Part shown: piece after piece, positions 48,611 through 56,764 of the stretch
Layout: each line of letters starts with the position of its first letter
Position numbering within the stretch: position 1 is the stretch's first letter
NCBI GenBank assembly: GCA_028455995.1
Contig: JABELC010000007.1
Location: forward strand, 992,001-1,056,000
Reading direction: 5' to 3'
Length of the DNA: 64,000 nucleotides
Origin: Scleromitrula shiraiana
Lineage: Eukaryota > Ascomycota > Leotiomycetes > Helotiales > Sclerotiniaceae
Translations under genes and position numbers: made by a program
The notes under the pieces: model-generated
Told to the model about the DNA's origin: nothing
The model's input: the letters and a program-made list of their open reading frames with translations, nothing else
The model's database searches: none

Positions 48611-49630
48611 TCATCTCTTCTGCGCCAATATTCCTCCTTTGGAAGTACTGATCAACCCATTCACTAGCCCATCTGTAGCACGGCGTTGTCCTCCTTCTCC
48701 GTTTACATCATCTGCAGGCTGCATCAACTTGATTCTGCCTTCGCCAAGTACAAAAGCTCCACAAGCAATCTTTACGATCCTCACTCTCTCATGTCCCAAA
48801 TCTAGGGCAAGATGGGTTTTGATGTAAATTTTTAACGCAGCCATAAAAGGGGTTTCATCCTTAGTAATTTTCTTCCCTCGAGTAATCATACGGGGCAGGT
48901 CTTCCCTGGCAATGTGTATATCAATTGTTTTAAGGGCCGACGAGCCACCAGGTATGTCGAAGCCGATTGAGATTTGCAATTCCTTTATAATTTTCTGCAG
49001 CGCGTTCTGGTGATCATCGGAAGATGAAGACTCCTCCAGAGTTAAGTCTGAGACGTATTTCTCAAATGCTGCTACAAGGTGTTTACCGTCCAACTTGAAA
49101 GCCGATATCCTTGTGTCAAATACTCTACTCATGTATTGTATGAATGTCTCTCGGAGTGACAATGGCATGCGCGTCAACATGAGCGGCAGGTGTAGAAATC
49201 CGTCTTCATCTTGTGGCATAATGGACTCATCCGCATGGTCCTGTTGTGAAGCAGAACGTAATAATATAGCAGTGTAAACCGCTTTCTCATAATTGACCTC
49301 TATCATTATTCCCTGGCTATCACCCGTCAAAGACTCATTGAGATCAAGCTCCGTTGACTCGTCAACAGCCCAATCATTTTCGCCTTTCAATATTCTCCAC
49401 GTCACAGTCTGAAGGGCTCCAACTCGTGCCAAAGTATCGTCCTCAGATCCCAAGCCTACTCGTACACCACGCAACACATCCCCTGCTAATATATCTCTGA
49501 ATCGTCGTGCGTTTTCTTGTAAGGTCGCATTGCCAATACTATTATCGCCGATGTAGAGCGGAGAAACCCGATGTATTGTGAAGGTCGTGTTATAGAGCGG
49601 ATACGGACGAGAGCCAGTTTCAGTTGCCAT
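48611..49630 (-). CDS. CENP-L/Fta1-like inner kinetochore subunit
   Basis: Intronless frame. The first ATG is at 49628-49630, giving 339 residues, and TGA is at 48611-48613. The N-terminus contains LYNTTFTIHRVSPLY (residues 12-26), the hallmark start of the fungal Sim4-complex subunit Fta1 family (CENP-L, yeast Iml3). The rest has the expected mixed alpha/beta pattern: ALQTVTWRIL, GIMIEVNYEKAVYTAILLR, LPLMLTRMPLSLRETFIQYMSRVFDTRI, then a C-terminal FMAALKIYIKTHLALDLGHERVRIVKIACGAFVLGEGRIKL. Such proteins pair with CENP-N in the constitutive centromere network. The assignment rests on the N-terminal motif and overall order, recalled rather than computed. Confidence 0.65.
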   Translation of the reverse strand: MATETGSRPYPLYNTTFTIHRVSPLYIGDNSIGNATLQENARRFRDILAGDVLRGVRVGLGSEDDTLARVGALQTVTWRILKGENDWAVDESTELDLNESLTGDSQGIMIEVNYEKAVYTAILLRSASQQDHADESIMPQDEDGFLHLPLMLTRMPLSLRETFIQYMSRVFDTRISAFKLDGKHLVAAFEKYVSDLTLEESSSSDDHQNALQKIIKELQISIGFDIPGGSSALKTIDIHIAREDLPRMITRGKKITKDETPFMAALKIYIKTHLALDLGHERVRIVKIACGAFVLGEGRIKLMQPADDVNGEGGQRRATDGLVNGLISTSKGGILAQKR

Positions 49631-49929
49631 AATCACCTGCTACCTGGGTAATGTATTTACGCGACGCGTCGTAAAAAGGTTTGGGGACTTAAAGCAGAAT
49701 CGATCGACCTTGAAATACCTCGTAAATACTATGTAATCAATAGTAAAGTATGATAAATCATGCTGCTGATTTCTTGTCAACATTCCTCAGAATTTGAGTA
49801 TATCATAAAAAAGTACAGTAATTGAAGTGAGTTGATTCTCAATCAATTAATTTGTATTGCATGGGTACGATTTAGCGCGAAATTGACTGCATCTCTTCTT
49901 CCACAACCCTACCATTTGCATTATCAGAA

Positions 49930-50038
49930 ATTAATGGTACAGGTCTGATTAGTCAGCAAAATGGAGGCTCTTATAGCCCTCCTCGTCACCTAGTTTTAGA
50001 TCAAGAACTTCAACAATACAACTACAATTACCCCAACG
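49930..50038 (+). repeat. Dispersed repeat D, better preserved copy
   Basis: Collinear with 11355-11462. One frame here stays open (ISQQNGGSYSPPRHLVLDQE, then LQQYNYNYPNEILSF and a stop), which may be chance or a short piece of a transposon protein. The other copy differs chiefly by G-to-A and C-to-T. Confidence 0.75.
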
Positions 50039-50259
50039 AGATCCTGTCTTTTCTTTATCCATACTAGTTTGTTATGGTTAGGGTTTGAAATTGTTTTATA
50101 CATTGCATGATTGTTGTTGCCCAGAGAGCCTTTGGCTAAGACTCTGGAGCGCTAAGAGCTCAGGAATGCAGTGAAAACGTACATTCGATCATCGTACATT
50201 TGATCATCGTTCATGATGTTATGGGGGTATTGAATATTTTGAAACGTGGTCAAGTGGTA

Positions 50260-51045
50260 GAACTACTCTATTTTTATCACATTAAAAAGGCTTACTAGAT
50301 CTTAATAAATATAAATAATGATTCTTTCAATTCATCATGTTTAAATCTAATTTTTAAAAAAAACTCCGAGTCTTTTTAATACTTATTAATCCACAATCAT
50401 GATATTTTCAATACTATCTCTTTATTTATTATTAAAGTATTATTCAAGTTTCAAGTTATTATCTCAAGTTCTTTCTTTATATACTAGTAGTACTAGTACT
50501 ATTAGTACTAGTATTAATAAAGTTCAATGATTATATAACTTGAAGTTAAAATCTAAAAAATTAAAAAATTATTAGTATCATCATGATAATAATTTCAACT
50601 TGCTAGTGAATATAGTAGTAGTACTAGAATATAAATAATATATCTTTTTTAATAAGAAAATAAATACATTAATATGTTATTCTCTTAAATCAATATATTA
50701 AATCGATTTATCATATACTTTCAAGTTTACTAATAAAAAGAATTAATTTAAAAATCATAATATATTTCTTATTATATTTATGATACTAGTTGATTTCATC
50801 ATTATCTATCTTCAAGTTACTGACTATATAAATATTATAATTCTCTTGAATATATTACTAGTAGTAAAACTAAAGTTTCAAATCAAATCTACTAGTATTT
50901 CTAATTACTAGATTAATTCGATTTATTTTATTAAAAACTTTTTATTCAACTTGAAATTTATCTTTTTCATCATGATATTAATCTATATTTTTTTCTAACT
51001 TAAGTCTTTTTCTTATGATTATTTTTCTATTATCATTTAAGATTT
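50260..51045. other. Small AT-rich block
   Basis: AT-rich DNA with ACTAGT, CTTGAA and an AACTCCGAGTCTTT word identical in type to those in the large block. It adjoins the transposase relic. Confidence 0.65.
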
Positions 51046-51330
51046 CTATATATCAAAAACTTTTTTTATCATATGAAAAACAACTTCATTATATAAAATC
51101 TTAAAACTCCTTTTATCATTGCTAGATACTACAACCAGAGTGGAATGCTTCATTTTTTTATATATCCGAACCCCCCCCTTCAAGTTCTTAACCCCTTGTT
51201 GGACGCTTGTTTCGTCAGTCCATACTACATTCTTCCAATCCTCAAGAGTCCAATGCATAAGATTTAACCCTGGTTTCATAGTTCTTTTGCAAAAGAAATA
51301 ACCCTTCTTATTCAAAACCCTCGATTTTGT
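51046..51330 (-). pseudogene. Tc1/mariner-type transposase fragment
   Basis: Minus-strand frame of about 90 residues: RVLNKKGYFFCKRTMKPGLN, then HWTLEDWKNVVWTDETSVQ and GGVRIYKKMKHST. The DW.NV.WTDE.S block is the first catalytic Asp region of Tc1-like DDE transposases. The helix-turn-helix end and the later D/E residues are missing. It is a truncated relic at the edge of an AT-rich block. It could have been a relative of the transposase that mobilised TA-targeted elements in this window (inference only). Confidence 0.75.
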
Positions 51331-51971
51331 ACGATTTTGTACGATTGTAACCTCTATTAACGCCTTTATCTAGAAGATTACTCAGCTTGAATCCGAGTAC
51401 TAATACTAATATGGATTTAAGAGGTAGGCTGAGTTTGAAGGAGGTTGGAGTTGAGGGGTAGCTTCAAGATGAAGGTTCGGTATCATTAACAAATTCGTAA
51501 TCAAAATCACAAGGGTATTCCTCATCTGCTTCACTTTCTTGATCAAGATTAAAATCAGAATCGTCATATTCGTTAAAATCAAAAGAAAACACCCATTGTC
51601 TTCAAGTTGTTCTCATAAAAAAAGACATCAAAGGTTTCCCCCCCCCCCTAATTCAAAAACGTGGAAAACAGGCAATAAACGAGGCATTTTGAATGAATTT
51701 CGGGAAACCTCAATATCAACACATTAAGCAAGGGGACAAGGGGGGTTACAAGGGGGGTTAATGGGGCGGTTATAAGGGCAGTTACAGAGGCAGTTACAGA
51801 GGCGATTATTTATAGTGAATAATGCTTATTAAAACCACTATCCCACTATAGATAAGATAATTATTCTACTGGAGTCTGAACTAGAGCTCCGTATTTTCGC
51901 ACAGATCTTTCAACCCCTACTGTGATCGAATGTAATCATCTGCCAAGGAACTTATGCTACGAATCTCTAGA
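51331..51971. other. Repeat-flanked spacer
   Basis: Contains a short GGGGGGTTACAAGGGGGGTTA-like tandem motif near 51731-51805 (repeating GGTTA/GCAGTTACAGAG units). No gene is supported. Confidence 0.45.
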
Positions 51972-52120
51972 GGCAGTGTAGTAAACCTCCGTTTGTAATT
52001 AAGCGTAGATTAGTCAGCTAGGGATCGGTCTTTAGGACCGAATCCTCCGCACCCATCTTAGGAAATACATCCGACTTCTTACATATTGAACGTACCCAAA
52101 GAGTGATTTTACTATTGTGA
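51972..52120 (-). repeat. Unknown repeat family R1, copy D (inverted)
   Basis: Reverse complement reads ATAGTAAAATCACTCTTTGG, AATATGTAAGAAGTCGGATG, TTCGGTCCTAAAGACCGATC and CTAATCTACGCTTAATTACA. It is the least AT-biased R1 copy and probably closest to the original sequence. Confidence 0.75.
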
Positions 52121-52402
52121 CCTAGCTTACTGGAACGTTGGAGATGTCGTTGCAAATGCTGTCGAGAATTCACGCTTCTTGCAAACTAGCACCCTGAGGT
52201 CCGAGCGTGGTAGCGTACGCTGTAGCCCTAAGATGATTTCATGCAACATGCATCTCTTTGATCAGACGGTTTCAGTTGTAATCTAGGATAGAAGATTTGA
52301 TGCAACATACATCTCGTTGATCAGACGGTTTCAATCTAGGATAGACCCAAAGAACCATCTTCAGATATATCTGAACCTTGCTTCAAAATTCTTGGCCGTT
52401 AG

Positions 52403-52410
52403 TATATAAA
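52403..52410 (+). promoter_or_regulatory. TATA box of the small secreted protein gene
   Basis: TATATAAA about 100 bp upstream of the start codon at 52506, followed by a pyrimidine-leaning leader. Placement fits a strongly expressed fungal gene. Confidence 0.5.
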
Positions 52411-52505
52411 TGTCGATTACAATGAATATTTTATCCAGTCATTCAATACAGTACTGGTCTTCTGAGTCTCGTTGTTTACATTCTTTTATCTAATTATTAT
52501 TCACA

Positions 52506-53165
52506 ATGAAGTTCTCTTTGGTAATTTTCCTACTTTCTTTCCTTACATTCTCTACTGCTTTACCTCTGTTCCACACTCGTTCTAGCAATGGCTTGAGCAT
52601 CCGTGAAGGAAATGCTACATCCACACTCTCTGGCAATACAACGTCAACATCTTCAAAAGCAACCAGCTCAAAAGCAAGCAGCAGCAAACTACCCACACCA
52701 GCGCAAGTCAAGGCTGCAGTGTCTGGATTTGCTAATGATGCCAATACTGTATCAAGAGCCTTGAACACTCTGCCTAGTATGCCAAACAAATCGGCTATTT
52801 TTTTTCTGGCATCAACAGCATTTGCTGCAGAATCGGACGAAGACTCACAACGATCAGTTCTTGCGGCGGCAGCGGGTAGCGCTGGATCTTCTTCGAACTC
52901 AAAAATTATCAAGAACACTCCAACGGTTCTTACTGGTTTGAAGGCTATCATGAACGATCCGTCGACGGTCAAAACAAATGTGGACACTATCCAAAAAGCA
53001 AGGTAAATGCCATCTTCTACTTGAAGACTTTCATTTTCCATCTGTACTAACATATTGCGCAGAAACCCCAATATCCTGCCTAGCATCACACAACTTTCAA
53101 ATGCGGCATTGGACGCGGTGAATCTACCCCAGACTGCACAGGTGTTTCCCCCGACAGGACAATAG
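52506..53165 (+). CDS. Small secreted Ser/Ala-rich protein
   Basis: Exons 52506-53002 and 53063-53165 flank a 60-bp intron with a perfect TACTAAC branch and GCGCAG acceptor. The product has 199 residues. A clear signal peptide (MKFSLVIFLLSFLTFSTA) is followed by a Ser/Thr/Lys spacer and a helical region beginning LPTPAQVKAAVSGFANDANT, rich in Ala and Asn. There are no cysteines in the mature chain, so it is not a typical cysteine-rich effector. It resembles small secreted proteins common in leotiomycetes with the FANDANTVS motif, whose function is unknown. The 3' end of the gene is duplicated just downstream. Confidence 0.75.
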
Positions 53166-53334
53166 GTTGGACTCGTGGTCAATGTCACTCATTTCTTCCT
53201 ATTAGGGGGGATCTCGGCATTGGACGCGATGAATCTACCCCAGACTGCACAGAAGTTTCCCGCGACAGGACAATAGGCTGGACCCGTGGTCAATGTCATT
53301 CATTCACTTCTTTAATTTCCTATCAGGGGGGATC
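53104..53334 (+). repeat. 111-bp tandem duplication of the secreted gene's 3' end
   Basis: CGGCATTGGACGCGGTGAAT at 53104 recurs as CGGCATTGGACGCGATGAAT at 53215. The match runs through the stop codon and trailer (GACAATAGG, CGTGGTCAATGTCA, GGGGGGATCTC). The copies differ by a few mostly G/A and C/T changes and a short insertion in copy 2. Only copy 1 is joined to the gene. Confidence 0.95.
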
Positions 53335-55265
53335 TCTTTAGATGATAATCTCGGAATTGTACTACTTTCGTATTGTCTTTCAAGTTTTTGTATTTACGGA
53401 GTTCCATATACCACATGCTATGGTTCTTTTTTCTTGATACCAAAAGTCAATACAGAATTATTCAAATCCTATGAAGTTGTAGTTCCTATCTTGATTCTTT
53501 AAAACAGGGATACCCGATGTAAATTTGTAAGAACTTTTAACCTAAGTGATGGGATGGGATGTTGGCGCTACGGGAAACTAGTGTGTTTCGAATTACTTTT
53601 GGATGTAAAAGTCAACCGACCAATCGCAAGATCACCTCTTTTTGTTAGGGTAAAGATGCAAATTTGGGATTCTTTTTGACGTGCCAAGTGCCTATGCATC
53701 TAAGAGAGCAAATACCGATGTCATTTTTGGCATTCTATACAAGATGGGGCATCCCAGAACAGGTCTATGATATTGCAGTATTATGTTAAGTTTTATTATA
53801 GGGATATTGCTTGTTCTTGTGATGTGCTGATCCTCCTTTAGGTGAAGTTACATGCCAGTATACTGTTACCACAGCCACAACTTGTGGAAGGCGATTTTGG
53901 CAACAAATTTCTAGAATCCAGGAACTAGAGACTTATACGTGTACTCGTTGAAAGACATCGTTTGCATATTATGTAGATGTATTGGGAGTTGTCAAATCCT
54001 AGCTTTGCACCCCATCATGAGCCAAAAACGAAAATAACAATGAAGACAGACGAAAGAGCACTACTAGTTCCACAAGGAAAACTTGCCAAGCAGAGGCTCT
54101 GTTTTCTCAAGCAAGTGGCACCTCACCATTGCCTCTGAACCTCTAACTTTAGAACGATAGTTACAAAAGGAAATGATCAACAAATTCTCACAACATATCT
54201 AGGTAACCCGTACAAGAATTGTGGGCGACAGGATAAACGGCATCGAAGCCCTCATCGACAGGCAAGTGAATCCGAAATGCGAACCACTTTACACGTTGTA
54301 GAACACTTCATACAAGGATGGAATACATGTCGTCAGAAGTTCCCATGTCGAATATCATCATCGCACGATATTTGTGGGGTGGGTCAAGTGATATATTCGT
54401 TTGACATTTCCGACACGATTTATTATTAGTATAGCAGGGTTTCATGTTTCACGCCAAACGCAAAAAAATATCTTTATTTTCTTCCCAAGTGATTGTTCTA
54501 TTTCTAGTGTTCTCCATACTTTTGAAGACTGAAGCCGTATGTTGTCTTCAACGAGCGTAAATATGGGGGCTTGTGAGAATGATTTCGGAAATTCGGAATG
54601 AGAATTGGGAATTTCGACACAAAGTTTCCTTTTAATCGGCTATAGCCTTGGAGGTCAATAACCGCTAGGGTTGAAGATCTGAGGACGACTATGACATACA
54701 ATCTGCATGGGTGAGTATCGATCTTGTGATATTCACGTCCATTGTCAAACAGAGAAGATAATCGTACGAGAAGACTAGGATTGAGTCGCGAAGTAAGGAT
54801 GGTACTACAGGTACTAGATCAGATCCTGGGATTAGAACCGGGGGTGTGCCCTTCTACATTGTCGTCACGTATTTATAATAAGATGGAAAAAGTCAATGCT
54901 CGACAGAAGAGTGACAATAGTAGCTTTTGGGTCTCTAGTTTATTACAATGGTGTCAGCGCGCGAGACAATTGATACTCAATCAATCGGATCGGAAGTGGT
55001 AGGGATATCTGTGACCAACTTGTCGAAGGAACAGTTAGACATGATTCCTGGTCCCGAAATGCAGAATATGGATATATCTATAATTGCTCAATGACTTCAA
55101 TTGCAATTTGCAAATCGCTAGACACGACTCCGTTTAGTGATCAGGGTTCATAATGTTACCACTAATAGAATCTGTTTGATACGGGCGTAATATGCCCAGT
55201 TCCGAGATGTGTATCCACTTGCTATATTCTACATTAAATCTTCTCCTCTGTACTCGTCTGTAAGA
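53335..55265. other. Intergenic
   Basis: 1.9 kb. One open stretch (54742-55002 plus, without an ATG start; includes LSREVRMVLQVLDQILGLEP) has coding-like composition, but I find no usable start or splice acceptor for it. Otherwise nothing is supported. Confidence 0.45.
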
Positions 55266-56405
55266 TCATAGTCTTACAGGTTTTAAGATGATATTATCTA
55301 TCAGCCTTACTGAAGGCCCATCGGACAGACCAAGATCTTCACCCTCTTGTGGTGATTCCACTGGTAGCATCTTTACCGCGCCACTAAGAATTGCCCCTTT
55401 AGTTTCATCGACCTCCGTTATTTCCTCCATTGTCTCGGGGTCGGCCAACGAGATGTAGTCCACTTCGAACTTTACTCGCTCTTCAGGTTTTAATTGGTGC
55501 TGTTCCATCAACAGCAACTTTGCCAATTCGAATGCAGGGCCTAGAAGTTCATCTCTTGACCTCTGCCCTAGGCTGTAGCCTTTCTCCGCTACTCTTAACA
55601 TTTTAGATAATACTGTTGCAACATTTCTTCTTCTTGTTCCCAAATAAACGTTTCTCGAACTTAATGCTAGACCATCATGTTCTCTTTGTGTTTCCCCAAT
55701 CACAACCTTTGTATCCATGCAAAAGTCTTTGACCATTTTCTTGATGACAACTGTTTGCTGTACGTCCTTTTGTCCAAAGTAGACCTTCTCTGGCATGACA
55801 ATATTAAATAATTTCATACACACTGTAGCTACACCTCTGAAAAATGTTGGTCGGCTTGCGCCCTCAAGAAGTTCTCCAACAGGTGTAATTGTGACAAAAC
55901 TCCCTTTTGCATTAACCTCTTGACTCGGCCTTCCGCTTGGATACATAGTTGCTGTTGTAGGAGCAAACACCGCAGCAATTTTACCCATGTTACCATTCTC
56001 TGCCAGTTCCATATCGAGGTCTCTCAGCATTTTGCAATCGGTCTCCCATGTTTTTGGATAGCTATCAAGGTCTTCGTGCACACCGAATTGGGTTGGATTA
56101 ACGTATATGCTGACTAACACATTCGAATTCTCAGCTGCGGCAAGTCGAATGAGCGATAGATGGCCAGTATGAAGAGCTCCCATGGTGGGCACGAGACCAA
56201 CTGTTCGATGGTCGAGGAGTTGTTTGCGACGCCATTGGCGGAGAGGAGGCACTTCGCGGAAGACTTTGATAGAACTGTTTGAGATTGTAGGATCTGCTAA
56301 TCGACGCATGAGAACAGAAGACGTTGAGAAGCTTCGTGGGAGGATAGTAGCTATAGAGGGGGAGCTTAGGAGGGGCAGATATGGCCTGCACAATTTGGAC
56401 ATCAT
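55266..56405 (-). CDS. panC: Pantoate--beta-alanine ligase (pantothenate synthetase)
   Basis: Intronless. The first ATG is at 56403-56405 and TGA at 55266-55268, giving 379 residues. It condenses pantoate and beta-alanine with ATP to make pantothenate, the precursor of coenzyme A. VPTMGALHTGHLSLIR contains the HxGH nucleotide-binding motif (His-Thr-Gly-His at 79-82). SIYVNPTQFG, YFGQKDVQQ (about 209-217) and DGLALSSRNVYL (about 244-255, the KMSKS-like loop) are all intact. The N-terminal 30-40 residues are basic and Ser-rich with few acids, so mitochondrial targeting is possible. The fungal orthologue is often called PAN6. It is divergent from the Dbp7 gene with a 359-bp shared upstream region. 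Confidence 0.95.
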   Translation of the reverse strand: MMSKLCRPYLPLLSSPSIATILPRSFSTSSVLMRRLADPTISNSSIKVFREVPPLRQWRRKQLLDHRTVGLVPTMGALHTGHLSLIRLAAAENSNVLVSIYVNPTQFGVHEDLDSYPKTWETDCKMLRDLDMELAENGNMGKIAAVFAPTTATMYPSGRPSQEVNAKGSFVTITPVGELLEGASRPTFFRGVATVCMKLFNIVMPEKVYFGQKDVQQTVVIKKMVKDFCMDTKVVIGETQREHDGLALSSRNVYLGTRRRNVATVLSKMLRVAEKGYSLGQRSRDELLGPAFELAKLLLMEQHQLKPEERVKFEVDYISLADPETMEEITEVDETKGAILSGAVKMLPVESPQEGEDLGLSDGPSVRLIDNIILKPVRL

Positions 56406-56764
56406 CTTGAGCAATTATTGTTTATAAATTTGAGGTTGAGATCGGATATCAAGATAAAATAGAGCATGGTATTGCCCAACCCATTCAGGGTCCATAGGGG
56501 AAGGAACTTCTAACTTGAGTCATCCTGTTCTGGTATCTGCTGCGTATAATGAAGCCTGAGATATTTTCTTGAACTCACATGGTTTGACAAGGGGTCTAGC
56601 CAAAAGTAGCATAGACCTCCCGCATTTAGTGGAAACACTCCAGTCCAGAAATTTTTGGTCCGTGCTCATATTTTTTTATTTTTCGATAGGGAAGAGAAAC
56701 TTCTGCATTCGCCATACACATAAAACCGCATTTTTGAAGCCAAACTACAATAGACTCAGCAACA
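56406..56764. promoter_or_regulatory. Shared promoter of panC and Dbp7 genes
   Basis: The 359-bp gap between two divergent start codons must contain both promoters. No canonical TATA box is evident on either side. A short pyrimidine-rich stretch and CACATAAAA lie close to the Dbp7 start. Confidence 0.5.

Noticed and set aside
54742..55002. 86-codon plus-strand frame with coding-like sequence
   Set aside because: It lacks an ATG start, and the only nearby candidate intron (donor after ATGG at 54706) gives the wrong phase.
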